A stretch of 64,000 bases of DNA from Telopea speciosissima (lineage: Eukaryota; Streptophyta; Magnoliopsida; Proteales; Proteaceae): contig NC_057923.1 in assembly GCF_018873765.1 (NCBI RefSeq), forward strand, positions 59,700,593 through 59,764,592. The letters run 5' to 3'. The stretch's first letter is position 1; every line of letters begins with the position of its first letter. Below the pieces are notes generated by a model. It ran no database searches. It was not told the origin of the DNA and saw only the letters and a program-made list of their open reading frames with translations. The position numbers were made by a program, and so were the translations under genes. Below are positions 46,103-58,480 of the stretch, piece by piece.

Positions 46103-47339
46103 ATAGAAATATTCTCATATTGATCTCTTCATAGAAATATGCCCACAACATGTCAAAAATCTTGATGAGCTGTTTCATTTCATTAATACCCAATTAAGAA
46201 ATCAGATTAGCATATCTTCTTAACCTTCTTCTCACCTTAAATTTGGCATAATTCACCAACCCCAGTTGAGATAATGGAGTATAGATCATGGGTTTGCCAA
46301 GAAACGAAATGGATCGATTGTTACTTATAGAGAATCTTATTAGGTAAGAAAAGAATAAACAATTAATATAGCTTAGAACCTGATCAGCATGAAACCCACT
46401 ACATGAAAATGGATTATGAAGAGAAAATTAATTATTGAATTGGGTTATTCATTGTAGCTCTTCCTTATAATACACAATTAAGTCCTTTAATTTAAAATGT
46501 GTGTGATAGTCCATGCACAGCTAGATTATGAACCAAAATTAGCTGGGCCTAACCAGGCTTCAACTTAGGCCCAATTTTGTTCAAATTCTATCAGTCTCAT
46601 CTTTATGAATGCTATAAATTGAATCCTTGAGGGGGGGGGGGGTATTTCCACCATTCAGGGGGTGGGATGGTCATTTCGCCCACCTCCATGTGTCTGAGCA
46701 TAGCCTGCACCACTAGCACGGAGAACATTTTCCCTTAAAATTTTTTATGTTGTAGGCTTACCAATAGTGTGGAAAGTCATTCTTGAGATAATAGTCTTTT
46801 TTTGCAATATAAAAGTGTTTGATAGGGTCTAAACTCTCTAGATATATATATGTTGACCACGGCATCTTCATTATATGGTGAAGTGAAATTTCAAATCAAT
46901 TAGACTTGTGCACCTTAATATCATATCTTCAAAATCATCGGAAAATGTTTAAATCTACTTGAAGCGTAAAAACGTACATTGTATAAACGTCCACACATTT
47001 GAGATTAGCCACCAAATTTGATCTGGCTTATTCCAAGAGCATAATGGCCTATAATGATAGAAATATGTAACAGAACATTAATTAAAAGGGAAAGGTTTCC
47101 TTCACCCTTAGTAAATAGAGAAAGTTTTCAAGTAACATGATTTGGTGCTTTGGTTGGATCCTTAGAATAATGCATGCCATTATTAACTTCCGCCTCTATT
47201 GTAGACGGTTCGAAATGGCAAAATACCCTTTCTTAGTCCAATCAGAAGATTAGATCTCGTGGATTAGGGGTTCTCTTCACCATGAGTTCTTGTATTATAC
47301 ATATGTATGATTTTTTTTTTCAGTTATATGAAAACTACT
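46103..47339. other. Intergenic with two repeat relics
   Basis: 46632-46735 matches the core and right end of the MITE at 36247 (TATTTCCACCATTCAGGGGG ... GGAGAACATTTTCCC), its left end replaced by a G run. 47085-47290 resembles 27466-27640. No gene seen. Confidence 0.5.
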
Positions 47340-49060
47340 AAACTTTCACTAAAGTCAAAGTTTATTGAAAGCTTTGGAGAATAAAACTCAAAGTAACTAA
47401 CTAGGCCTCCAACTACCAATGTCAAGTATCCATCCATTATATACTAAATACATCACTTGTTATGAGTAAATTGGTGTAGGTGAATTTGCATATTTTCTTT
47501 AAACATTATTGTCTAACTACTTAATTAGTTTAATATCCATGATGTCCAAGTATCAGTTGGAGATGTCCCTTTTGTGATCTGGTAAACTGAATTTCAAGGC
47601 AGTTATCTTTAGAAAGCCATTGATGCACATCCATTAGTTACAAAGATTTAAACCCAACATCAGCCATGTAACAAATTTTTGACTTCTTATCCTTCTCTCT
47701 CTTCTTCAAAATCATCATAAGGGTAGGATTGTCAATACACCCAATGTTATAAAAGAAATGGATGGATGAAAATACAAATGGAAAAACTGTTTTACATTAT
47801 ATACCTTATAGTTGAGATGGCAATTCATGGAACTAATTAAGTGGCAAAGAAAAGAGTACCTTATCTCTTACATGTTTAATGATTTAAATTTGAATATATC
47901 ACCATTCCATGACTTGAAAGCATTTTTCAATGTATTATTTTAGTTATCATTGTATATCCGAAATATTAGTTGCAAACTGTTAGAACAACTTAATTAACTA
48001 AAATCCCTTAAAAAATATCTTATTAGAATGACAAATTTCCTCAAACAATCATTAAGACATACATTGATTGGGATAATTAACAATTGTTTGGTCATGTTTC
48101 ATGACATGCAATGTATAATTTGTTAATTATTTCTTTTTTTTTTTCTTCTCAATTTTTAGAAGCAATTTTTTTCTACTATTGTGATGGCTAAAACTTGTCT
48201 GGTGGAAGGTAATATAGGAATATATCCACAAAATCTTAGTGTCAACTAAGCTATCATAAGAATAATTAGTGCTCCCCTTCCGACGAAGGAAAAATTACCA
48301 TGCTACAGATACTATGATTGTCGATGAAAATTTTTTGAGAACTATATAGCTTATTTTAACTACATGTGAATCTCAAACTTTTTGAGGGACTGGCTTTTGA
48401 TGAATTCGATCAAGAATGGTTTAGTGATTTGCAGACCACATAAAGAAATAAGAAAATAATATTCTCCATGTAATCATGCAGGGTTACACTGAGCTGGTAC
48501 CTACCATATGCGACAAAAGGTAACCTATAAAGACAACAAATATTCATAAAAATTGACATTTTTTGTACTACCACTTTTGCCTTTTATATGACGAAGAAGA
48601 CTATGCTTTATGTACAAAGGAAGATAAATTCAGTACGATGAGACTTAGTATAACCAACAATGGTTACAAAGAGCAAACACTAAAAAATAAAAAATAAAAA
48701 CAATTGAAAGTTTCATCAAGAAACTTATGTCCAAAAGGTTATGGGAAAAATTTTCCTCCAGTCATGGTTCCTTCTCACCCACCATGGTGATATTATCATT
48801 ACTTCCCCTATTGATCGACATAGGTCCGAAATGCCCTTTTCATTATTTCAAGAGTTTCATCCAAGCATCAGAACCTATGAATGAACACATAATAGTGATA
48901 GCCCACTTGACTTTCAACATGGCAAAAATCAAGGATCCCAACTTGCTATCTTCATTTCCACAACCATGGAATAACTTCCTTTTTTTACTACAAGATAAGC
49001 TCAAAAATAGTACATATATAAGTTCTTGTATTACAAATGTGTGATTTTTTTTCTTCTATT
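47340..49060. repeat. Segmental duplication unit A (non-coding)
   Basis: Shares with 49520-51560, in the same order and strand, at least five blocks: CTCAAAGTAAC...CAACTACCAATGTCAAG, AATTTCAAGGCAGTT...GATGCACAT, GATGGCAATTCATGGAA, TTAGTTGCAAA, and TTCATTATTTCAAGA. Estimated identity is about 80-85% by eye in aligned blocks. No domain recognised; the 105-aa frame at 48727-49044 is not conserved as an ORF in unit B. Confidence 0.75.
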
Positions 49061-49079
49061 GTATACAATGATTCAAAAC

Positions 49080-49310
49080 ACAGAATCGGAGATTGGATTG
49101 GTCCTTGTTGATTCCCACCTGGGTTGAATCAGAATTATTGATCCCAAAAAACCCTAGAATCTACCCTAAGATCTGAAAATTCAACGATTCTAGGGTTTTG
49201 GACCAAGAATTGATCAAATCAAATCGGCTAAAATCATGATGGATCATGGCCGATTCCAATCCAAATCGACCGTTTCAACCAATATGATTCGGAATTTTGA
49301 AACAATGATT
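49080..49310. repeat. Dispersed inverted-repeat family, diverged copy
   Basis: Rich in GATTCGG / CCGATTC and GATC motifs on both strands with a central CCTAGAATC...GATTCTAGGG inverted pair. Related in style to the four TATCGATAC-rich copies listed below. It lies exactly between duplication units A and B. Confidence 0.4.
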
Positions 49311-49519
49311 GTATATGAGGATTATGAGCTATTAAACTTTCAACAAACATTGTTGGAGAAAGTTTTCCTCCACCGCATGGGAAGGCTTCAGCCACCATCC
49401 TAGGGTTCTAAAACATCCCCTTATTTATGAATGGTCGAACAACCCCCTATTCCACAACACCCTTTCCTGTCCATCTTAAAGCAACGATCAAGGGATTTCT
49501 TTTTACCATGGTTTAAGAA

Positions 49520-51560
49520 AAGCTCAGTCCAACATTGTTTATTGAAAGTATTGAAGAATGAAACTCAAAGTAACAAACTATGCATTCAACTACCAATGTC
49601 AAGTATTCATCCATATACTAAATGTATCACATATTTTTTTTTTTTTAAGAATTATTGTCTAACTACTTAGTTTAGTATCCATCATGTCCAAGTAACTGTT
49701 GGAGATGGCTCTTTTCTGATTTGGTACTGAATTTCAAGGCAGTTCTCTTTAGAAAGCCATTGATGCACATGGATTAGTTGAAAGATTCAAACCTAACATC
49801 AACCATGTAACAAAGCCGTAACTTCTTCTTCTTCTTCTTCTTCTTCACATAACACTACAAGAAATCCTCTTTTTGGCGACGGATCCTCTAATATTTGCTA
49901 ATCCATGAGAAAACATCATAAATTTATTTTACAAACTCAACTTAGTTGCTTAAAAAAAAAATAAAAAACTCGGTTGCTTAATTGATACCCAAACCTTGTG
50001 CATGTCAATTCTGACCATTTCTTATGCATATCCTAAAGTTATTCATCCTCCCCCACCCCCAAAAAAATCAAGAGGGATGGGTATGCTAGTGGGATACTGT
50101 AAGCTACCACCTTATGTGTCAATCTCTCTCTTCCCTCCCCCCTCCCTTTGAAATGACTCCCTTACCCCTTAAAGGGAGGAAGTGGGAGATAGATACATAG
50201 GGTGCTAACTTACGGTACGTACGTATACCATTAGTATATCCAGCTTTTTCCTTAAATATATTAAAAAAAATCATTATTACGAAAAAATAAATGGATCACT
50301 GAAAATAAAAAAAAACAAGAAGACTCCTTTACACTATGTCTTATAGTTGAAATGGCAATTCATGGAATTAATTAAGTGGAAAAGAAAAGAGTGTCTTACC
50401 TCTCTATAATGTTTTAATTAACTAAATAAGCCGCCAAATGTGAAACAACATCCTCCCTTTGATGGACTTTTGTGTGAAATATGTGATATCAAATGATGAG
50501 AAAAGAATGTCTTACCTCTCTAATGTTCAATTGACTACATCACCACTCCAAATGACTTCAATTAGTATTTATATTAGAAATGTTAGTTGCAAATTGTTAG
50601 AATAATTTAATTAATCAAAATTCCTTTTAAAAAAAGTGTTAGAATGACTTATTTCCTCGAAGTATCATTGAGAAATACATTGATAGGGATAAGTGTTTTC
50701 TACGTGGCCGCATCAAGAAAACCTTTCCTCGTCACCCATCTAAGCTACCTTTGGTTGGTCATGTTTCATAATTTGCAATGTGTAATTTGTTAATTTAAAT
50801 TTTATTTATTTATTTTCAACCATTTGTGATGATAAAAACTTGTTCTAGTACAAGGTAACATAAATAATATACACCCAGAAGATCTTAGTGCCAATTAACA
50901 AAGTTATCATAAGAATAATTGCTATCCCCTCCCCCCTTTTGACGAAGGTAAAATTACCATACAATAGATACGATGACTGTTGATGAAAAACATTTACGAA
51001 CTATATAATTTATTTTAACTACCTGTGGATCTAACACCTTTTGTGGGGTTGATTTTTGGTGAATCCAATCAATAATGGTTTTAAGGTGAGTTGCAGGATA
51101 CATGAAAAAAATTAGAAAAGGATATCCTCCATGTAACCATGCATGGTTACATTGAGTTCTCACCAATCGTATAAGATAAAAAATAAAATAATTACAAAAT
51201 TGACATTTTTTGTTCTACAAATTTTGCCCTTTATATGACAAAGAAGATTGTCCTCTATTATACACGGAAGATACATTTAGTGTGGTGATGTTCAATGTAA
51301 ACCCCCCCCCCCCCCTTACCAACCAAAAAACAAAAAAGTTAGAGTTTCATCAAGAAACTTATGTACAAAAGGTTAGTGAAATAGTTTCTCTCAACAAAAG
51401 TTCCTCATCATCCATCGTTGTGATATCGTTATTATTCCCACTATCGATGTAGATAAAAAATATTCTTTTCATTATTTCAAGAATTTTACCCTAGCATCAT
51501 AACTCATGAATGAAGAGATTCTTTCCTCATTGTGGGTGATGAAAAACTTGGTCTCCAGGT
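49520..51560. repeat. Segmental duplication unit B (non-coding)
   Basis: Second copy of unit A, offset by 2.15 kb at its left end and about 2.63 kb from 47.8 kb onward; the change reflects about 450 bp extra in B at roughly 49830-50340. Includes a (CTT)n run near 49827-49848 and a C14 run at 51302-51315. Confidence 0.75.
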
Positions 51561-51769
51561 TATTATTTGTTGTATCAATTCTCGAAGAGGTGATGAATGT
51601 AAACTAAATAAAATAAGTATCAGTTTTCTTTGGTGATAGTCGGAGCAATCAAGGATGTAGTGATCAAGCTCACTTCTGCGAGACAGACTAGAAATTGTCT
51701 TATGGGTTATGTTCACGGCCTACGATATGCAATTTATTGTTTACTTTTTTTTTTTTTTTCTAGTAAAGA

Positions 51770-52220
51770 AGGTAATTTGTTGTTTACTTTTCTTTTTACT
51801 ATTTGTGACGGTTGAAACTTATTCTAGTTCATAATGACATGGGTGATGTTCATAAATTTAGTGGTAAGTAAAACTATCACAAAAGTAATAACTACGGATC
51901 CTATACTTCCGCCTGCACACACAACAAGGTGGAAAATACCGCCTTACCTTGCCGGAGTGGGATAAGACAGTAATTTTACTGCCCTGCTGTGTCTGGGGCG
52001 CACAATGCACAGTACAGGCACATGGAAATAGAGGATATCGATTCCTCCCTCCTCTGACAAAGAAAGAAATTACCATGCGATAAACACTATGACCGTTGAT
52101 GTATTGTATCTTATTTAAACTAAATGTGGGTTTCATACTTCTTGTAGGGCTGACTTTTGATGAATCTGATTAAAGAAATGTTTTAAGGTGTGTTGTAGTC
52201 CAAACACAACAGGGAAATGA
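51770..52220. repeat. Segmental duplication unit C, partial
   Basis: Third, shorter copy matching 48170-48450 and 50815-51130: TTTGTGACGGTTGAAACTT, AAAATTACCATGC-like, ACTATGACCGTTGATG, and TTTGATGAATC. It is split by a MITE at 51890-52045 that is absent from A and B. Confidence 0.65.
51890..52045. mobile_element. Probable Mutator-type MITE in unit C
   Basis: The right end, reversed, reads GAATCGATATCCTC, like the ends of the elements at 24208 and 61870; the left end ATCCTATACTTCC matches it less well. Absent from the two paralogous sites in units A and B. No target duplication could be seen. Confidence 0.55.
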
Positions 52221-52730
52221 TAAGAGAACGCTACCTGGTGAATCTGACTTTTGTGTGAATCTGATTTTAAGAACCAAGAAACGTAGAGGAGAAAAGAGAG
52301 AGAAAATCTTGCCTTTAGATGTTAAAAGTTTTTGTTTTTTTTTTTTTGAAAAATCTTAATTGGATAGACGGGTATCATGCAAAATCAATAAGACTTAAAT
52401 AAGATTTTGAAAAAAAATATTACCTAACTTAAATCAAAGGTCATTATTGCATAGTTTCAATCCGATGATTTAGAGGCTGGCTGCAATGAAAATATATTAT
52501 CTATGCAACCAAACAACTTTCTTTTTTTCAATTAATTTATACAATTAACCGTAAAAATTGGACATTGCAAGAGATAATCACGGTGATCGAGTGAGCTTTT
52601 CTTGAGTTCTCTGTTGCTTCTGATGATAACTATGCAACAACATCTACATCTTATAGTATATGTGTTGTCGTTCTCAATTGGATATTTCCACCGATCGGTT
52701 ATCATGAGGTCAATCGTGATGCAACATTGA
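52221..52730. other. Intergenic, nothing recognised
   Basis: AT-rich sequence with homopolymer runs; no coding signal. Confidence 0.35.
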
Positions 52731-52739
52731 GAAATAGAA

Positions 52740-52985
52740 GTTAAAAGAGGGGGGGTCCAGGTTTCATTTTCAGAGATAGGGGCTATCAGGTGAAGGCAAT
52801 CTTGGCTCCACACCATTTTAGATCGATAGTTCAAGGTGAATCTATTGCAATTTGTTGTGCTCTTATAAAAGCTATGGCTGTTGGTTTCACTAAACTTTAG
52901 GTGGAATCAGATTGCTGATCGGATGTATCCATGACCAAAACCAAATTCTACTCTAGAAATTTTCTAACATTATTTTAGATATTAT
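52740..52985 (+). pseudogene. LINE-type RNase H relic
   Basis: The plus-strand translation shows a PGFIFRDRG segment, then GESIAICCALIKAMAVGFTKL, a stop, VESDC, and another stop. This matches the RNase H fold seen at the end of plant LINE polyproteins (GxGxVxRD ... AExxAxxxAL ... LxVESD). Two in-frame TAG/TGA stops and no flanking reverse transcriptase make it a dead fragment. Confidence 0.6.
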
Positions 52986-54155
52986 GAGACTATCTTTTTT
53001 TTTTGATTTCATATCATTTCCATAGAGATGAAAGAGAGAGAGACAAAACCGCCGCTTACCCAAATAATATTTATAAATTTTTTTTTTTGAGTGATCTAAA
53101 CCGCCTTTTATTCTTATAAATCTTACAGCCAGTTAGAATTTCTCTGTTGCTGAATTTTTATAATAAAATTTTTTCGTTTTTGATAATTTTTTTTTTTTTA
53201 ATGTTTGAACAACCTTAATTTTCCTTCCCTTTAATTCTCCTTACAACAAAATAAAGCCTTAAAGAGTGAAGGATGAAGGATGAGAAAGTAACGGTCTGTT
53301 TTATCCATATAAAAGAAAAGGTAACGGTTTTCTTTGGTCATAGAGGTGGGTGACCCATAATGTCGCGATCAGAAGGGCCCACTTGTGACTTTGTGTAAGA
53401 AAAGATTGGAAACGAATTGTCTTAATCTCTTTCTTATTTTAACCCAAAAAAAAATTCTCTTTCTTAAGGAGTCGTTTTCATGGAAATGAGAATGTGACAT
53501 TTATCCTATGAGTCCGTGACCCATCAATCCCTCTCTCCCTCTCTGCAACTTCCAGATGATTTCGCTATTGGTGTTGGACTTTAGATCCGCTCTCTCTCTT
53601 TTTCATTTGAACTTGTCTTCTTGTTCCTAACGATGAAGTCAGATTCCCATCACTATATGCCAAAACATGTTTATGTTGCCTTCCATGCTTTCTTTGATTG
53701 CTCTTGTTTCTATTTATTATCAAGTCCAAGTTCTTTCTTGATCTGCAAATAACCCCACAAGGAGAAAGGGGAAAAGGAATTTTTTTGAGTACTCTACAAA
53801 AGTAATTAAACCTCAGTAATTGTATAACCTCATTAATTGTATTGCACATGATTTAGTAAGGGTAATTATGTAAATGATTCTTTGTAAACACTAGTTATCT
53901 TGCACATTGGGTTTAATTATGATTTCTTAAAGTGATTCTTCCTAATGAGCATTTTTTTATTCTTTAAAAGTTATACCTCTAGTTTCTACTCGAAAAAAAG
54001 TTCTACCTTTTTGTAAGCAAATATTTATTTTACATATTTCCGGTAAAAATGCAAAAATGATCCTCATGGATATAAACAATGGAAAAAAGAGAGGCACGTG
54101 GGTGGTAAAATATCGAAATGATATGGCCCCAACTTGCCCTTTTAAGGTTCTTTAA
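52986..54155. other. Intergenic, nothing recognised
   Basis: AT-rich with T runs near 52999, 53078 and 53190. The minus-strand frame at 53565-53849 has no known domain. Confidence 0.35.
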
Positions 54156-54159
54156 ATTT

Positions 54160-54405
54160 TAGTAACCATGTTTCAATCCTTGAAGACCCCTATCCCACTC
54201 CCAGGGATTGAGTTCATGGTAGTGGATCGGGTATCCTCTGATACCAAAATCGATACTGACATCGATAAGTATCGACCATATCCCCCCCCCCCTCTTCAAA
54301 AAAATTGTGTAGCACCAAACCAATATTGGCCAATATCGATATCGATTGCAATTGGTACTGATATGAATCAACTGATTCGATACTGAGTCCTAAAGCCATG
54401 CTTTG
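54160..54405. repeat. TATCGATAC-rich inverted-repeat family, copy
   Basis: Begins ACCATGTTTCAATCC and ends CGATACTGAGTCCTAAAGCCATG. Repeated ATCGATA words occur on both strands, with a C11 run in the middle. Opposing frames read through it because it is partly palindromic. Confidence 0.6.
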
Positions 54406-55224
54406 TCCTTGTGGATTCTAGACAAAAATGAGAGTAAAAGAATGAAACATCCAAAATGAGATTAGATTATTTGACCTGATAGATAAAATCTTTGTGTGTG
54501 GGTCCTTAACCCCACCTTAATTTGTGCTTTATAAACTGGTGGAGACAGAGATCCATCCATTAAACCGACCACCCTACTAAAAGCAAAAGTAAAAAGGGGG
54601 AAAACACAATTAAAATAAGTGAAGACCTCTCCTTGAAAAAATTCTCAAAAGTGTATGAGAAGATTCAAATTCCTGACCAGAGGGCAGAGACACGTGCATA
54701 ATCCCATTGTATGGGCTTTGGGCCTGTGAGACTTATTACCCAATACCCATCCAATATTTGATCCAACTAACTGATCAACAACTATTGGGCCCCATTAAAA
54801 GTCTTCTTCCTTCCTCCCTTCCTCCCTTCCTCCCTTCCTTTAATCAGCCTCTCTTGTTTAATTTGAGACCCGTTTGGATTATTGAATGTTTTTTTGACTT
54901 ATTCGATTTTAAAAAAAAATAATTCAGTGGCTCTGTTCCTGGGTGCTGACGCCGCCATTGATGGGTTCGATGCCTTAGTTTACTTCATCAAGATAGAGTT
55001 ATTTATTTATTTATTTTGGCTCTCGAAACCCAATAAAAAACACACGAGATTTTAGATTCCTCTTTTCTTGTCCAAACCAAACAGTACTCCTACAGCTACC
55101 CTGACCCGATCCATCAAACCATTTGGCTTTTTTGTTTATCTTTAGTCCACAATTTTCTTTCTCATAAAAGCATTTTTTAAGAAAAACTTTTAAAATCTAA
55201 TTTTCTGAGTGTGTAGCTAGCTAC

Positions 55225-55450
55225 CCATCAGGGTTCTAGTTATCGTTATCGTATCGGTCATATCAAACGATATATATATTAGTATAGCCAGAAACCTATG
55301 TCGATACATGTATCAATATCGAAAAATAATTCTTTGGTCTTAGTTTGGCCTATCACTGATATAGTATCGGACAAATATCGATATTAGCCACGATCGATGT
55401 TGATATGGATCGGCGGATACGGCCAATCCTTCCTGATACCTAAAATCATG
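55225..55450. repeat. TATCGATAC-rich inverted-repeat family, copy
   Basis: GTTATCGTATCGGTCATATC at the left and GGCGGATACGGCC...CTGATACCTAAAATCATG at the right. Same word composition and CATG-type end as the other copies. Confidence 0.6.
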
Positions 55451-56075
55451 TGTTCAAAGGTAGGATTGGATTCTAATGCTCTCTAACTTCAAGTATGATT
55501 CTAAAAATTCATTAGAATCCAAGAATATATGAAGTAAGAGCCAATCCAAACATACCCTTAGAAATCAGAACGGTAACCTGGCCAAATTCCTTTCTTTAGT
55601 CATTTAAGTGGTCTGAGAAGACATTAAAATATAGATAAAAGCAGTCAGGTTTGAGGGGTATTTTATAGGACATGATTTGTGCGTATGGGCAGTCGGGTTT
55701 GAATAGAATCCAAAATTCTGAAAATAACTACTGGAGAAGACAGCAGCTGGGTTTGTAGTATATGATTTACTATTTTTGTAGATAAGCTTTTGCTCTTCCC
55801 CTTGAACAGTTTCTTAATAGAAGTATTAATGTAAATTAAGGATTTTAATGAGTTTGGGATGTTCAAGTTTGAAGTTCCCATCACCCTTTCCATCCTAAAC
55901 ACGCATTTTGACATTGTTGATAAGATTAAAAAGCTCAGGAAAAAATTAGTTTCTTATTTGATTGAAAATATTAAAGAAATGGATTTTGGAGTGTTGGGCT
56001 GTTTAAGACTGGAGTCTCCATCTTTGTTTTCCTCTTAAACACGCATTTGACTGTGAACAGGACATCACACCTTAC
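55451..56075. other. Intergenic upstream of GT61
   Basis: No gene recognised. The segments AACACGCATTTTGAC (55897) and AACACGCATTTGACTG (56038) show a local duplication of roughly 140-bp period that continues into the GT61 leader repeats. Confidence 0.45.
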
Positions 56076-56400
56076 CATACCCAGTAGTTTAAAGCCTTCC
56101 CTTCTTGCGTCTCTGTGCAGGACACCACACCACAGCACACACCCAGTAGTTTAAAGCCTCCCTTCTTGTCTGTTTCCTTCTATTAGACTCTCAAAGCCTA
56201 CCCTGAATAGAAGAACAACAGAGGAGGAGAAGAAACAGCTCAGAAGTTTGAACACCACACCCAGTATTTTAAAGCTTCCCCTTCTTTCTTTTCTGTTTCC
56301 TCCTTCAATACCCAAATCCTAGCCTAAATAGAAGAACAACGGAGGAGGAGAAGAAGAAGAAGAAGAAACAGCTCAGAAGTTAGAACCAACAAGTAAATCA
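56076..56400 (+). repeat. Repeated module in the GT61 promoter/leader
   Basis: ACCCAGTAGTTTAAAGCC occurs at about 56080 and 56146, and with changes (ACCCAGTATTTTAAAGC) near 56258. A second module, AATAGAAGAACAACAGAGG followed by a GAGGAG run and AACAGCTCAGAAGTT, occurs at 56207-56248 and 56327-56381. The copies lie 70-390 bp upstream of the start codon, so leader and promoter length have been changed by tandem duplication. Confidence 0.7.
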
Positions 56401-56469
56401 ACAGCTTTAGTTATTTATCTTCTTCTGGGTAGTAAGTTTCAAAAGAGGAAAAGGAGTACAGAGGAAGAA

Positions 56470-58301
56470 ATGGGGCAACATCAACGTTACCAACAGCCTA
56501 GACAGGTTGAAGAAGATGGAGAAGATGGCAGAGAATACTCTCCAACCCTTGTTATAGATTGGGGAACAAATGGTTTTTACAAGAGAACAAAGCGCAAGCT
56601 ACTCCCTCTGCTCTTCCTCTTCTCATTTGTGTCTTGCAGCTTAATCTTGGTTCCTCAGCTCTTCAGCTATTCTGAAACTCTTTCCTTCCTTCGTAAGTTT
56701 TTCCTCTTCTCTTTGACCTCTTTTTCAGCTTTTCCCTTTGATGGGTTTGTCTTTATTAAAGGTTCTCCCTCTTTAATCAGATTCTTTCCAGCTGGGAAAC
56801 GATGGACCTATTACTGATAAGAAAGCTGGAGTCCCTTCTTCAACCTCTAATGGTATGAACCTTAACCTTCCTTTCTGTTCTGCAACTTTTTTTTTTGTGT
56901 GTGTGTGTGTGTGTGTGATTCTTATCTGATCAAAATTATTTCCCAATCTGAAATTGATTGGATTAACCGATTTTTCATTACTGGGTATGAATTGCAGAGC
57001 CCCTTCTGTGCGATAGGAGAGCATTCCGCTATGATACATGTTTCATGAAAGGAGATATAAGGATTCTACCTGCATCTTCTTCTATTATCAACTACCTTCC
57101 ATATGGCAATCATAATGAAAAAGCACCATTCTTCAACGAAGATGTTGGATTAGGAGAAGTCGAAGAAGAGGAACTACAGCACGAGATCATTAAACCTTAT
57201 ACCCGCAAATGGGAAACGAGCGTCATGAACACCATTCGTGATGTTGAGCTTATTGTGAAGAAATATCAGCTTACCCCTCGCCATGAATGCGATGTTCGAC
57301 ACTCTGTTCCTGCTGTTGTCTTCTCTACAGGTGGGTACACTGGTAATGTCTACCATGAATTCAATGATGGACTAATCCCTCTCTACATCACCACTCAACA
57401 CCTCAAGAAGAAATTTGTGATTGTTGTGGCCGAATACCATAGTTGGTGGTATACTAAATATGGAGATATCCTCTCCCATCTCACCGATTATCCCCCACTC
57501 GATTTATATGGAGACTCGAGAACCCATTGTTTCCCTGAAGCCATTGTTGGTCTCAAAATCCATGATGAGCTCACTGTGAATTCTTCCTTTATGCCGGAGC
57601 ATGAGAGTGTCCAAGATTTCCGCAATATTATGGACAAGGCATATTGGCCTCGGATAAAGGGAATAATTGAAGAGGAGGAGAAAGAAAGATTGGCTTTATC
57701 GTCATTATCATTACCATTGTCATTAGAAGAAGAAATTCAAGGACCAAAGAAATGGAAGCCAAAACTAGTTATCATATCTAGAAATGGATCGAGATCGATA
57801 TCCAATGAAGCTGAAATGGTGAAATTAGCAGAAGAAATTGGTTTCCAAGTTGAAATCTTGAAGCCAGATTCTTCAACAGAGCTGGCAAAGATTTATCAGG
57901 TTCTTAATTCTAGTGATGCCATGATTGGTGTCCATGGTGCTGCCATGACACATCTCCTGTTTATGAGGCCTGGAACTGTATTCATCCAAGTTATCCCACT
58001 TGGCACTGACTGGGCTGCTCTTACTTACTATGGTGAACCTGCAATGAAGCTTGGCCTCAAGTATGTTGGCTATAAAATACTTCCACAGGAGAGTTCCTTG
58101 TATGGAGAGTATGATAAAAATGATGCTGTCCTTACAGATCCTGATAGTGTGAATGCCAAAGGTTGGCAATTCACAAAGAAGATCTATCTTGAAGGCCAGA
58201 AGATTCAGCTGAATCTCAAAAGATTCCGCAAGCGATTGGATCGTACCTATGAACACACCATTGCCCAGAGAACTCGGATGCACCGACGGAATTCACAGTG
58301 A
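56470..58301 (+). CDS. GT61-family glycosyltransferase, complete
   Basis: Exons 56470-56692, 56781-56852 and 56998-58301; GT-AG introns, phases agree, 532 aa. The acceptor at 56779-56780 is preferred to the AG at 56790-56791, which would bring in a stop. A basic stretch (KRTKRK) and a hydrophobic segment at about residues 41-62 form a type II Golgi anchor. The lumenal catalytic region includes LCDRRAFRYDTC, VFSTGGYTGNVYHEFND, YGDSRTHCFPEAIVGL and the family motif IGVHGAAMTHLLFMRPG. Plant GT61 enzymes add arabinose or xylose to xylan side chains; this AAMTH form is common in the plant xylosyl/arabinosyl group, but donor and acceptor cannot be read from sequence. No defect seen. Confidence 0.93.
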
Positions 58302-58474
58302 TCTTCAATGGTTCCAGTCTTTCCTTACTCTGGTCTTTCTCCACCCATTACTTAATTGTTTGACATTCCTGTTCCATTGAATTTCATATGTTCAATACAA
58401 GAAGATTGTAAAGCTTTTGTATGTAGTGATAAGTTTCTTCTGTCTGTTCTTCTGTACACCTGTACAATGTACAT

Positions 58475-58480
58475 AATAAA
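58475..58480 (+). terminator. Polyadenylation signal of GT61
   Basis: AATAAA lies 174 bp after the stop, preceded by TGTA-rich sequence (TGTACACCTGTACAATGTAC), which fits a plant far-upstream element. Confidence 0.65.

Noticed and set aside
56740..56817. Extension of GT61 exon 1 through intron 1
   Set aside because: The open frame continues by chance to 56817, but the donor at 56693 and acceptor ending at 56780 give the product that joins correctly to the conserved exon 3.
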